A stretch of 34,427 bases of DNA, taken from Bradyrhizobium sp. SZCCT0148 (GTDB lineage: Bacteria > Pseudomonadota > Alphaproteobacteria > Rhizobiales > Xanthobacteraceae). Below the pieces are notes generated by a model. That model made no database searches and was not told where the DNA came from. It was given only the letters and a program-made list of their open reading frames with translations. This document shows positions 1-7,526 of the stretch, in pieces (the stretch's first letter is position 1; each line of letters starts with the position of its first letter). The position numbers and the translations under genes were made by a program. The stretch spans positions 1-34,427 of the forward strand of contig NZ_JAFCKT010000026.1 of assembly GCF_018129985.1 (NCBI RefSeq). The letters run 5' to 3'.

Positions 1-77
1 CCAGATCGACGAACTGCTACCCTGGGCCTATCTCGCTTCCCAAAAACGCTGGCGCGTGGCCTGAGAAGACCGCTTAC
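1..77 (+). mobile_element. Right end of an IS66-family insertion sequence
   Basis: The window opens inside the last codons of a transposase like the large IS66 protein (TnpC) and the element seems to stop at about base 77. The bases at 70-77 read CCGCTTAC. IS66-family terminal repeats characteristically start GTAAGC, so the right end finishes GCTTAC, which fits. The left end, the accessory genes and the target duplication lie outside the window. The expected 8-bp target copy would be the bases right after 77, and this cannot be checked here. Confidence 0.7.
2..64 (+). CDS. IS66-type transposase, C-terminal end (partial)
   Basis: Only the last 20 residues are present, followed by TGA at 62-64. 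They contain IDELLPWAY, which matches the conserved C-terminal tail of IS66 family transposases (ID.LLPW). The 5' part lies before base 1. The large IS66 protein carries the DDE catalytic domain and carries out transposition. The short segment cannot show whether this copy is intact. The call depends on the tail motif plus the terminal repeat directly downstream. Confidence 0.7.
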   Translation, partial: QIDELLPWAYLASQKRWRVA

Positions 78-228
78 GAGCAATCGCATCGACCCCGACA
101 AATGGCGGCCGCTAATCCTCAGCTTCCAGGAATTCTACGGTCTGACGCCGCAACGGTTGCAGCGGTCCGAACTCGGGCAGATTCCGGAAGCGATGTATCG
201 GCCGCCGGGGTGGCAGCCGGCGCTTTAG
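78..228 (+). pseudogene. 3' remnant of a gene interrupted by the IS66 element
   Basis: Directly after the presumed IS end an open frame continues to a TAG at 226-228. It encodes about 49 residues that look like a genuine protein tail, with WRPLILSFQEFYGL near its start and MYRPPGWQPAL at its end. The same frame upstream of base 77 reads through IS sequence, so the fragment has no start of its own. I do not recognise the family. The simplest reading is that the element inserted into this gene and left its last 50 codons here. A chance open frame is possible, although the composition is protein-like. Confidence 0.5.
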
Positions 229-344
229 CCGCGGATCAATCCCGATCGGCTGGAATGGGCTTCCGCATGGGTAATCGACGAACAAACCTCGTTGGAAGCT
301 TCTCATAGGCCGGCCGATAACCACCGTCTCGATGAACGAGCGCC

Positions 345-1214
345 TCATCGCTTCCGCAGCACCATGTCCTTCGCCGCGATCAGACCGCCCCCGGCGATCA
401 GGATTGCGGCGATGGCGATGTTGGCGCTGGCCTTGGCAAAACCGGCCGCGATGAGGAAGCCGGTCGAGAGCAGCGGCGTCGCGTAAGAGGCGGCGCCGAG
501 CACGCGGATGTCACCGCGCTTCATCCCGATGTCCCAGGCATAGAAGGCGGCACCGACGGGACCTATGCCGAGCGCGATCACGGAGAGCCATTGCAGCATG
601 GTCTCCGGCCACACGGTGGTCTCCAGCAGGCCGTGCATCAGCGCGGCAAGCACGGCGGTGGCCAGACAGAATCCGGCGACTGCATCGGTCGGAACGGCTT
701 TGAGCCGGCGCGACAGCACCGAATAAGTAGCCCAGACGAATGCAGCGATGAAGGCCGCAGCCAATCCGGGCGCCTGCCCCGCAGCGAAGCCGGAGGTATT
801 GCCGGCGAACAGCAGCACGGTGCCGACGAGGCCGAGCATCGCCCCGACGATGTGATGCGGGGCGAGCCGCTCGCCCGGCAGAAAGGACGAGAACAGTACG
901 ATCAGCAGCGGCCACAGATAATTCAGCAGTCCGGCTTCGGCCGGCGGCGCAAAGCGCAGCGCGAGAAAATACAGCGCGTGATAGCCGAACAGGCCGCCGA
1001 CGCCAACCGCCCAGACGACCAGCGGCTGACGCAGGCTCTTCGCCGCCTCGCCGCGGCCGATCCAGGTGAGCAGGCCGACCAAGCCGCCGATCGCGAAGGT
1101 CATCGCGGCAAGCTGAAACGCCGGGATCCTTCCGGTCGCCACCGTCATCACCGACAGCAGCGACCACATCAGGATCGCGGTCAATCCGATCAGCGTGGCT
1201 GTGCGCGGGGTCAT
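345..1214 (-). CDS. DMT-superfamily (EamA) exporter, YddG-like
   Basis: This is an inner-membrane transporter of the drug/metabolite superfamily with about ten hydrophobic helices over 289 residues, the usual length for two EamA repeats. The N-terminal segment TATLIGLTAILMWSLLS and the motif YHALYFLALRFAPPAEAGL followed by LNYLWPLLIVLFSS resemble the aromatic amino acid exporter YddG and its relatives. The likely role is export of an amino acid or a similar small metabolite, but the substrate cannot be read from the sequence. I start at the ATG at 1214. The frame also stays open to a TTG at 1235, which would add seven residues, and neither start has a strong Shine-Dalgarno site. A GC-rich hairpin covers the region just upstream. 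Confidence 0.8.
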   Translation of the reverse strand: MTPRTATLIGLTAILMWSLLSVMTVATGRIPAFQLAAMTFAIGGLVGLLTWIGRGEAAKSLRQPLVVWAVGVGGLFGYHALYFLALRFAPPAEAGLLNYLWPLLIVLFSSFLPGERLAPHHIVGAMLGLVGTVLLFAGNTSGFAAGQAPGLAAAFIAAFVWATYSVLSRRLKAVPTDAVAGFCLATAVLAALMHGLLETTVWPETMLQWLSVIALGIGPVGAAFYAWDIGMKRGDIRVLGAASYATPLLSTGFLIAAGFAKASANIAIAAILIAGGGLIAAKDMVLRKR

Positions 1215-1230
1215 TGACGAAGGCTCTGAT

Positions 1231-1264
1231 GACAACGATGCCCGGCACGAGGCCGGGCATTGTC
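1231..1264 (-). terminator. GC-rich hairpin downstream of phaB
   Basis: The arms ATGCCCGGC (1238-1246) and GCCGGGCAT (1252-1260) pair perfectly around a 5-base loop, and GACA/TGTC (1231-1234 and 1261-1264) can extend the stem. It lies about 65 bases beyond the phaB stop and at the start of the next gene, so it may end phaB transcription. There is no strong U-tract. The stem also resembles the GCCCGGGC-type palindromic repeats elsewhere in the window, so it could simply be a repeat copy. Confidence 0.5.
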
Positions 1265-1329
1265 GTCTTCACTATCGCCTTGTCGCGCGTGACGCTACAG
1301 GCTTTTGACCCGAATGCCTTGGCGCCTTA

Positions 1330-2055
1330 TCAGGCCTGATATTGGCCGCCGTTGATGGTCATCGTCGAGCCCGTGATGAAACCGGCCTCGTCGGCTGCGA
1401 GGAACACCACCGCGCGGGCGATCTCCTCGGGCTCGCCGAGCCGGGCGACCGGGATCTGCGGGATCACGTTCTTCTCCAGAACGTCTTTCGGTACCGCCTG
1501 AACCATTTCGGTGTTGATGTAGCCGGGACAGATCGCGTTGACGGTGATGCCGCCCTTGGCGTTTTCGAGCGCGAGCGCCTTGGTGAAGCCGATGTCACCG
1601 GCCTTCGCCGCGGAATAATTGACCTGGCCGAACTGCCCCTTCTGGCCGTTGATCGAGGAGATCGAGATGACGCGGCCGAACTTACGCGCACGCATGCCCT
1701 CGATGACCTGGCGCGTCATGTTGAAGAGTGAGCCGAGATTGGTGTTGATGACCGCGTTCCACTGTTCCAGCGTCATCTTGTGGAAGGCGGTGTCGCGGGT
1801 GATGCCGGCATTGTTGACCAGCACCTCGACCGGTCCGAGATCGGCCTCGACCTTCTTCACGCCCTCGGCGCAGGCATCGAAATTGCTGACGTCCCATTTG
1901 TAGACGGCGATGCCGGTCTCGGCCTTGAACTTCTCCGCCGCCGCATCATTGCCGGCATAGCTCGCGGCGACCTTGTATCCTGCCGCCTTCAGTGCCTTGC
2001 TGATCGCAGCACCGATGCCCCGCGTACCACCCGTGACCAATGCAACACGTGCCAT
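1330..2055 (-). CDS. phaB: Acetoacetyl-CoA reductase PhaB
   Basis: This is an NADPH-dependent short-chain dehydrogenase that reduces acetoacetyl-CoA to (R)-3-hydroxybutyryl-CoA, the monomer for polyhydroxybutyrate. The 241-residue length fits the family. The cofactor loop GGTRGIG is at residues 9-15, NNAG at 81-84, the catalytic Ser in SISSING (131-137), and the Y-x3-K pair is Y147 and K151 in NYSAAKAG. The C-terminus GSTMTINGGQY is typical of PhaB/FabG-like enzymes. FabG (3-oxoacyl-ACP reductase) is the main alternative, but position next to phaA and divergent phaR favours PhaB. A strong hairpin separates it from phaA, so it probably has its own promoter in 2056-2147. A purine-rich site (AGGGAAGG) precedes the ATG. 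Confidence 0.93.
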   Translation of the reverse strand: MARVALVTGGTRGIGAAISKALKAAGYKVAASYAGNDAAAEKFKAETGIAVYKWDVSNFDACAEGVKKVEADLGPVEVLVNNAGITRDTAFHKMTLEQWNAVINTNLGSLFNMTRQVIEGMRARKFGRVISISSINGQKGQFGQVNYSAAKAGDIGFTKALALENAKGGITVNAICPGYINTEMVQAVPKDVLEKNVIPQIPVARLGEPEEIARAVVFLAADEAGFITGSTMTINGGQYQA

Positions 2056-2147
2056 GTCGTATTCCTTCCCTTGGACTCTTCGGACGTTTCTGACGTGATT
2101 GTTTTTTAGCGTTGGATTATGCGGTTGGTTTGACGGACATCAAGAAC

Positions 2148-2176
2148 AAAACGCCCGGCATCGAGCCGGGCGTTTT
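2148..2176 (-). terminator. Strong intrinsic terminator between phaA and phaB
   Basis: A perfect 12-bp stem pairs AAAACGCCCGGC (2148-2159) with GCCGGGCGTTTT (2165-2176) around a 5-base loop. On the minus strand it reads stem-loop then a run of T, the classical rho-independent form. On the plus strand it also ends in TTTTCTTT. It lies 130 bases after the phaA stop and about 90 bases before the phaB start, so the two genes are probably separate transcription units despite being neighbours on one strand. Confidence 0.85.
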
Positions 2177-2307
2177 CTTTAGTCGAGGCCTGCGCGGTTG
2201 CGAAGAATATTTGATTTGCAACCGCCGCCTTTTTAGTCGCGTGCAACGCACTCGATGACGTGTGCAGCGCACGCGCAAACTGCGCGTCAGCTACGTGTCA
2301 GCTGTCT

Positions 2308-3486
2308 TCAGTCGCGCGCGATGCACATCGCGATACCCATACCGCCGCCGATGCACAGCGTGGCGAGGCCCTTCTTCGAATCACGCTTCTGCATTTCGTG
2401 CAGCAGCGTCACCAGAACGCGTGCGCCGGACGCGCCGACGGGATGACCGATCGCGATCGCGCCGCCATTGACGTTGACCTTGGAGGTGTCCCAGCCGAGG
2501 TCCTTATTGACAGCGCAGGCCTGCGCCGCGAAGGCCTCGTTGGCCTCGATCAGGTCGAGATCGCCGACGTTCCAGCCGGCCTTCTTCAACGCGGCGCGCG
2601 AGGCCGGGATCGGGCCCGTGCCCATGATCTTCGGGTCGACGCCGGCCTGCGCCCAGGACACGATCCGCGCGAGCGGCTTCTTGCCTTCCTTGGCGGCCTG
2701 CTTGGCGGTCATCAGCACCACGGCGGCGGCGCCGTCATTGATGCCGGATGCCGAGCCCGCGGTGACCGTGCCGTCCTTCTCGAAAGCGGGCTTGAGCTTG
2801 GCCATGCCATCGAGCGTGGCGCCGTGGCGCGGATATTCGTCGGCGCTGACGACAACGTCGCCCTTGCGGGTCTTGATGGTGACGGGGACGATCTCGTCGT
2901 TGAACTTACCGGCCTTCTGCGCCGCCTCCGCCTTCTGCTGCGAGGCGACCGCGAACTCGTCCTGCTGGGCGCGGGTGATCTGCCACTGCCGTGCCACGTT
3001 CTCGGCAGTGTTGCCCATGTGGTAGCCGTTGAAGGCATCCCACAGGCCGTCCTTGATCATGGTGTCGACGAACTCGACCGGGCCCATCTTGACGCCGCCA
3101 CGCAGATATTGGGCGTGCGGGGCCATGCTCATGGATTCCTGGCCGCCGGCGACCACGATCTCGGAATCGCCGTTGAGCAGCGCCTGGTATCCGAGCGCAA
3201 CCGTGCGCAGGCCCGAGCCGCAAAGCTGATTGACGCCCCAGGCCGGGCTCTCCACCGGAATACCGGCGGCGATCGAGGCCTGACGAGCCGGGTTCTGGCC
3301 TTGGGCGGCGGTCAGGATCTGACCCATGATGACTTCCGAGACCCGGCCGGGCTCGATGCCCCCGCGCTCCAGCGCGGCCTTGATGGCGACAGCGCCGAGG
3401 TCATGGGCGGGAAGGGTCGCGAACGCTCCGTTGAAGCTTCCGACCGGGGTGCGGGCGGCGCTGACGATGACGACATCGTCTGACAT
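2308..3486 (-). CDS. phaA: Acetyl-CoA acetyltransferase (beta-ketothiolase) PhaA
   Basis: This biosynthetic thiolase condenses two acetyl-CoA into acetoacetyl-CoA, the first step of polyhydroxybutyrate synthesis. The start is taken as the ATG at 3486. The motif AGGAG then lies 6 bases upstream, whereas it would abut the alternative ATG at 3492 directly. With this start the protein has 392 residues and the catalytic residues fall at C89 (LCGSG), H348 (GHPVGASG) and C378 (CIGGGMG), the numbering known for the Zoogloea enzyme. Other thiolase motifs, such as NGGAIAIGHP and NEAFAAQ, are present. It is divergent from phaR across a 316-base region and followed by a strong terminator. A general degradative thiolase is less likely given the context. 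Confidence 0.95.
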   Translation of the reverse strand: MSDDVVIVSAARTPVGSFNGAFATLPAHDLGAVAIKAALERGGIEPGRVSEVIMGQILTAAQGQNPARQASIAAGIPVESPAWGVNQLCGSGLRTVALGYQALLNGDSEIVVAGGQESMSMAPHAQYLRGGVKMGPVEFVDTMIKDGLWDAFNGYHMGNTAENVARQWQITRAQQDEFAVASQQKAEAAQKAGKFNDEIVPVTIKTRKGDVVVSADEYPRHGATLDGMAKLKPAFEKDGTVTAGSASGINDGAAAVVLMTAKQAAKEGKKPLARIVSWAQAGVDPKIMGTGPIPASRAALKKAGWNVGDLDLIEANEAFAAQACAVNKDLGWDTSKVNVNGGAIAIGHPVGASGARVLVTLLHEMQKRDSKKGLATLCIGGGMGIAMCIARD

Positions 3487-3802
3487 GGGCATCTCCTGAG
3501 GCTTGGGTTTCTTGAAAGGGGGCAGGCGGGGCTTTGAGAAAACGGCTCGCCAGTCTCGTCAGCCATCCTGTTAACGTCGTTGAGGCATGTCAATCGGCCG
3601 GCGACCGAATTCATGCCGCAGCGCATTCAAAATAGCGTTCTTGGCGCTTTCGCAAGCAGGATTTTGCTGTGCGATTAACCGTGCCGCACAAAACGGTAGC
3701 GTGAGGCCTTTGAAAATGCTTATTTTGTTGCGTTGCGTACTCTTCCCGCCCTGCGGCATAGCCCGCTCGGTTCCCGTTCTCCGCGTTTGCAAGTGAGAGC
3801 CC
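3487..3802. promoter_or_regulatory. Divergent phaA/phaR promoter region
   Basis: This 316-base region has no gene of its own and must hold the promoters of both phaA (leftward) and phaR (rightward). An inverted repeat, TGTGCG (3668-3673) and CGCACA (3685-3690) with 11 bases between, lies near the middle. Just to its right is an AT-rich stretch (about 3713-3728) and TTGCGTTGCG. PhaR proteins bind TGC/GCA-rich sites near pha genes, so the repeat is a reasonable operator candidate. That link is inference. The immediate upstream of phaR shows AGTGAGAGCCC before its ATG, a weak ribosome site. Confidence 0.5.
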
Positions 3803-4399
3803 ATGGCGAAATCAGACCAACCCACGACCATCAAGAAATACGCGAACCGCCGGCTCTACAACACCGGAACGAGCACCTACGTGACGCTGGAAGACCTCGC
3901 CGCGATGGTCAAGGACGGCGAAGATTTCCTGGTCTATGACGCCAAGACCGGCGACGACATCACCCGCTCCGTGCTCGCCCAGATCATCTTCGAGCAGGAG
4001 AACAAGGCCGGCCAGAACCTGCTCCCGACCACCTTCTTGCGCCAGCTGATCCGTTTCTACGGCGACAGCATGCAGATGGTGGTGCCGAAATATCTGGAAC
4101 AGTCGATTGCGACGTTGACCCAGGAACAGGAGAAGTTCCGCAAGCAGATCGCCAACTCGCTCTCCGGAACCCCATTTGCGCCGCTGGAAGAGCAGGTCCG
4201 CCGCAACATGGAGCTGTTCCAGCAGACCTTCTCGATGTTCAAGCCGTTCGTTCCCAATGCAGCCCGCCCGGCGACCGCCGCCGAGCCGGAATCCGATGCG
4301 TCGATCGAGGCGCCGAAGGACAGCAACATCGACGATCTGCGCCAGCAGATGAAGGAGATGCAGGAGCGCCTCGAGCGGATGTCGAAGAAGGAGGAGTAG
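3803..4399 (+). CDS. phaR: Polyhydroxyalkanoate synthesis repressor PhaR
   Basis: This is a DNA- and PHB-binding regulator that represses phasin and PHB genes until polymer accumulates. The N-terminal domain (about residues 8-70) contains the family signature TIKKYANRRLYNTGTSTYV and VYDAKTGDDITRSVLAQII, typical of the PHB accumulation regulator DNA-binding domain. The middle (about 75-130) has the helical polymer-binding repeat, including FYGDSMQ and LSGTPFAPLEEQVRRNMELF. The last 30 residues, rich in Q, E, K and M, look like a short coiled coil. At 198 residues it matches family length. Its location divergent from phaA supports local control of the pathway. A perfect hairpin straddles its stop codon. 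Confidence 0.95.
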   Translation: MAKSDQPTTIKKYANRRLYNTGTSTYVTLEDLAAMVKDGEDFLVYDAKTGDDITRSVLAQIIFEQENKAGQNLLPTTFLRQLIRFYGDSMQMVVPKYLEQSIATLTQEQEKFRKQIANSLSGTPFAPLEEQVRRNMELFQQTFSMFKPFVPNAARPATAAEPESDASIEAPKDSNIDDLRQQMKEMQERLERMSKKEE

Positions 4400-4410
4400 C
4401 TCCTTCTTCG
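4383..4410 (+). terminator. Hairpin spanning the phaR stop codon
   Basis: The arms CGAAGAAGGAG (4383-4393) and CTCCTTCTTCG (4400-4410) form a perfect 11-bp stem with a 6-base loop that contains the phaR TAG. The left arm is coding sequence (the final lysine/glutamate codons). No T-run follows, so it may act as an mRNA-end stabiliser or a weak terminator before the methyltransferase gene 28 bases further on. Confidence 0.5.
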
Positions 4411-4437
4411 TCGCCGGCAGCTGAGCCGTAGGACGCG

Positions 4438-5055
4438 ATGTGCGACCGAAGCGCCCATTGGGACAAGGTCTACGCCACCAAGGGCGAGGCCGAGGTCAGC
4501 TGGTTTCAGGACAGCCCCGCGACCTCGCTTGCGATGATCATGGCAGCCGCTCCCGATCGGGAGGTTGCCATCATCGATATCGGCGGCGGCGCTTCGCGGC
4601 TGGTCGATGCTCTTCTTCTTGACGGATATCGCGATCTCACTGTGCTGGACCTCTCCGCCAACGCGCTCGACGCCGCCAAGCGCCGTATTGGCCAAGCCGC
4701 TTCCACGATCGACTGGATCGTCGCCGACGCCACGACGTGGCGGCCGGCGAAGATCTACGATGTATGGCACGATCGCGCGGCGTTTCACTTCCTGACAGAT
4801 CCCCGCGACAGGGCGGCTTACGTCGAGCGCCTGCGGTCTGCGGTTGCGCCCGGCGGTCACGCCATCATCGCGACGTTTGCGCCCGATGGTCCTGAGACAT
4901 GCAGCGGCTTGCCGGTGCAGCGCCATGACGGCGCCAGCCTCGCAGCGGAGCTCGGGCCGGAGTTTGAACTGATTGAGACGCGCAGCGAAACACATCACAC
5001 GCCGTGGCATTCGGCACAGGCGTTTCAGTTCAGCTTGTTTCGGCGACAGAAGTAG
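4438..5055 (+). CDS. Class I SAM-dependent methyltransferase
   Basis: This is a 205-residue cytoplasmic protein with a class I methyltransferase fold. The SAM-binding glycine motif is IIDIGGGASRLVD (about residues 45-57), followed by the acidic end of the next strand (LTVLDLSANALDAAKRRI) and VADATTW. The segment HWDKVYATKGEAEVSWFQ at the N-terminus and WHDRAAFHFLTDPRDRAAYV in the middle are shared with a family annotated only as methyltransferases, some likened to thiopurine or tellurite-type enzymes. The substrate is unknown. The ATG has AGGA four bases upstream. It follows phaR on the same strand after a hairpin and may be transcribed with it. I see no functional link to PHB. Confidence 0.8.
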   Translation: MCDRSAHWDKVYATKGEAEVSWFQDSPATSLAMIMAAAPDREVAIIDIGGGASRLVDALLLDGYRDLTVLDLSANALDAAKRRIGQAASTIDWIVADATTWRPAKIYDVWHDRAAFHFLTDPRDRAAYVERLRSAVAPGGHAIIATFAPDGPETCSGLPVQRHDGASLAAELGPEFELIETRSETHHTPWHSAQAFQFSLFRRQK

Positions 5056-5060
5056 CCCGC

Positions 5061-5130
5061 GTCATGGCCGGGCTTGTCCCGGCCGTCCATGCACGAGATG
5101 CGAGGAAGAACGTGGAAGCCAGGGCATGAC
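5061..5130. repeat. GC-rich palindromic intergenic repeat
   Basis: The stretch begins GTCATGGCCGGGCTTGTCC and ends GGGCATGAC, with the inner hairpin GGCCGGG/CCCGGCC. It lies between two convergent genes. A related copy occurs at 19340-19423. Elements of this type (REP-like, with ATGGCCGGG..TTGTCC arms) are, from my knowledge, very common between Bradyrhizobium genes. Here it could also serve as a terminator for both neighbours. Confidence 0.7.
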
Positions 5131-5145
5131 GGCGGAAGGTGCGGA

Positions 5146-6033
5146 TCAGGCCGCCAGCTTCGCCGCATGCGCGAAGTCCCAATAGAGCTTGCGCGCCTTG
5201 GCGTAGAACGGACCCGGCTTCAGCTCGCGCTCGTCGATGCGGATCACCGGCGCGACCTTTGCAAAATTGCCGGTTGAGAAGATCTCGTCCGCGGCGACGA
5301 AATCAGCATAGCGCAACGTCTTCTCGACCACGGTGACGCCGTCGCCGCGAAGGAGGTCGATGACGCGCTGGCGCGTGATGCCGTTGAGGAATGTGCCGTT
5401 GGGAACGGGCGTATAGACCACGCCGTCCCTGGCCATGAACACGTTGGAATTGCCGAACTCCGCGACATTGCCGAGCATGTCGAGCATCAGCGCGTTCTGG
5501 AAGCCGCGGGACGCGGCTTCCGCGAGCGCGCGCGAATTGTTCGGATAAAGGCAGGCCGCCTTCGCCTCGACCGGCGCGCATTCGGCGGTCGGCCTGCGGA
5601 ACGGCGACAGCGTGATGGCATTGCCGACGGGCTTCGGCATCGGCGCCTCGTAGATGCACAGGCACCAATTGGTGGTCTCGGGGTCGAACAGCACGCCGCC
5701 GCCCGAGCCGTTCTGCGCCCAGTACATCGGACGGACGTAGAGCTCGGCATTGGCCGCAAAGCGCGCGATGCCTTCGGTTGCGAGCGTGAGCCAAGTGCCG
5801 GTATCGACCACCGGCTTCAGGCCGAAATTGATCGCGGATTGATTGGCGCGGGCAACGTGACGGTCGAGATCGGGCGCGACACCCTCGAACGCGCGTGCAC
5901 CGTCGAACACCACCGAGCCGAGCCAGGCCGCATGCGTGCGCGGACCCATGATCGGCACATTGCCGTCGTGCCATTTGCCCTCGAAGAAGGTCCAGCTCGG
6001 CGAATATTCGATCGGCTTCCTGATCTCGGCCAT
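5146..6033 (-). CDS. ilvE: Class IV aminotransferase, branched-chain amino acid type
   Basis: This is a PLP enzyme of fold type IV that most likely transfers the amino group between branched-chain amino acids and 2-oxoglutarate. The start is the ATG at 6033, with AAGGGGAGG six bases upstream. The frame stays open far beyond this, but that extension is arginine-rich and overlaps the divergent esterase. In the 295-residue protein K158 (in VEAKAACLYPNN) is the likely PLP lysine, and E192 lies in the conserved GNVAEFGNSNVFM segment. LRYADFVAADEIFSTGNFAKV is also typical. A D-amino acid aminotransferase or aminodeoxychorismate lyase is possible because the families overlap, and such genomes usually hold several paralogues, so the symbol is tentative. 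Confidence 0.82.
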   Translation of the reverse strand: MAEIRKPIEYSPSWTFFEGKWHDGNVPIMGPRTHAAWLGSVVFDGARAFEGVAPDLDRHVARANQSAINFGLKPVVDTGTWLTLATEGIARFAANAELYVRPMYWAQNGSGGGVLFDPETTNWCLCIYEAPMPKPVGNAITLSPFRRPTAECAPVEAKAACLYPNNSRALAEAASRGFQNALMLDMLGNVAEFGNSNVFMARDGVVYTPVPNGTFLNGITRQRVIDLLRGDGVTVVEKTLRYADFVAADEIFSTGNFAKVAPVIRIDERELKPGPFYAKARKLYWDFAHAAKLAA

Positions 6034-6152
6034 GACAGGCCTCCCCTTGGCACGATGCCGCAATATCGCGCCACTATTGGACGCAACATCTAAATGATTC
6101 CCTGCGGTCAAGGGGTGGGCTACCCTCGCTGCCGGGGGAGAAAGGAAGCAGC

Positions 6153-7088
6153 ATGTCGCTCGATCCGCTTGCAAAGCGCTTGTTGACCATGATGGCGGCG
6201 GCTGGGCCGCGGGCGGAGGGCCGGCCGAGCGTGGAGGCGCGGCGGCAATCGCTCGCGAAGCTGATGCAGTTCGCCCGCGTAGATGCCCCGGATGTGACCT
6301 CGCGCGACGCCATGATGCCCGGCCGCGCCGGCGAACTGCCTTATCGGCTCTACTCACCCGCAAATGCCGATGAGCGAGCGCCCGGCTTCGTGTTCTTCCA
6401 TGGCGGCGGGCTGGTCGCAGGCGGCATCGCCACCCATGATCGCATCGCGGCGGCGCTGGCGCACGCCACCGGCTGCCGTCTCGTCTCGGTCGACTACCGG
6501 CTTGCGCCGGAGCACAAATTCCCGGCTGCGGTCGAGGATGCGGTCGCCGCCACCGAATGGGTTGCGCGCGAGGCCGCATCGCTCGGCATCGACGCCGACC
6601 GTCTGGTGGTCGGCGGCGATTCTGCCGGCGCGACGCTCGCAGCGATCGTGTGCCAGGAAGCGGCGCAGACCGCCGGCCTCGCCATTGCCGCGCAATGCCT
6701 GATCTGTCCGGTGCTGGATTTCGAGGAAACCTCGCCCTCGCGCGAGGCCTTTGCCGAGGGCCATCTGATCGACCGCGTCACGATCGAGGCCGATCTTTCC
6801 GACTATCTGCCTGACGGCATCGATACCGCCGATCCCCGCGTGTCCCCCTTGCGTGCAACGCGGCTCACCGGCCTGCCGACCGCGATCATCCACACGGCCG
6901 AGTACGACCCGATGCGCGATGAGGGCAACGCCTATGCCCGCAAGCTGCTCGCCGCGGGCGTCGCCGTCGAGCATGTTTGCCACGACGGCATGGTTCATAA
7001 TTTCCACGCCATGGGCGCGATCCTGCCACAGGCGCAGCTCGTGCTGTCTCAGATCGGCGAGCAGGTGCGGCGAGCGGTTGCCCGGTAA
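6153..7088 (+). CDS. Alpha/beta hydrolase, HSL-type esterase
   Basis: This is a 311-residue esterase/lipase of the hormone-sensitive lipase family (alpha/beta hydrolase fold 3). The oxyanion motif HGGG is at residues 83-86. The nucleophile elbow GDSAG at 155-159 gives S157. The acid is D252 in AEYDPMRDEG and the histidine is H282 in CHDGMVHNFHAMG. VDYRLAPEHKFPAAVEDA is the usual family signature. It likely hydrolyses short acyl esters in the cytoplasm, as no signal peptide is seen. AGAAAGGAAG precedes the ATG. It is divergent from the aminotransferase and ends 7 bases before the convergent small gene. The natural substrate cannot be inferred. Confidence 0.9.
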   Translation: MSLDPLAKRLLTMMAAAGPRAEGRPSVEARRQSLAKLMQFARVDAPDVTSRDAMMPGRAGELPYRLYSPANADERAPGFVFFHGGGLVAGGIATHDRIAAALAHATGCRLVSVDYRLAPEHKFPAAVEDAVAATEWVAREAASLGIDADRLVVGGDSAGATLAAIVCQEAAQTAGLAIAAQCLICPVLDFEETSPSREAFAEGHLIDRVTIEADLSDYLPDGIDTADPRVSPLRATRLTGLPTAIIHTAEYDPMRDEGNAYARKLLAAGVAVEHVCHDGMVHNFHAMGAILPQAQLVLSQIGEQVRRAVAR

Positions 7089-7095
7089 GTGCGGA

Positions 7096-7344
7096 TCATA
7101 ACCGCGCGTCGAGCACCGCCCGGGCTGCCATGACATAGTCCGGCCAATGCGCGTCCGCGTAACGCTCGGCCTGCCGGGCGCAGGTGACGTCCGGCGCATG
7201 CGCGGCTGCGATCGTGCGCGCGAACCGTTCCTCGGCCACCGTCACTTCATCGGGCTCGCGAGACGGCACGGCGGCAGCCGCAGCCATGGGAGCAACAGCG
7301 AGCCCCGCCAGACCGGTGAGCAGAATGCGGCGTGACGTATTCAT
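7096..7344 (-). CDS. Small exported protein with a twin-arginine-like leader
   Basis: An 82-residue protein begins with SRRILLTGLAGLAVAPMAAAAAV, a charged end, hydrophobic core and AAA cleavage region that could be a Sec or Tat signal. The mature part is about 55 residues with one Cys (TCARQAERYADAHWPDY) and is mostly helical. I do not recognise a family. It ends 7 bases from the convergent esterase stop, and its ATG has GGAAGGAC close upstream. It is a plausible real gene because of the signal and ribosome site, but its function is unknown. Confidence 0.6.
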   Translation of the reverse strand: MNTSRRILLTGLAGLAVAPMAAAAAVPSREPDEVTVAEERFARTIAAAHAPDVTCARQAERYADAHWPDYVMAARAVLDARL

Positions 7345-7526
7345 GGCTGTCGTCCTTCCAATGTCCGGCCTGCACTCGGGCCTGCGCGTGTGTCAGTGCA
7401 ATTCCGCGCAGAGTAACCGCGCACGTCCGTGCCGTCCATCGCTTGCGCAATAGCGCTTGACCGGACGAGCGATCACGTTCCATCTAACGACGGTTCCGTC
7501 ACCAGATCGCCGCGCGCCGGATTCAC

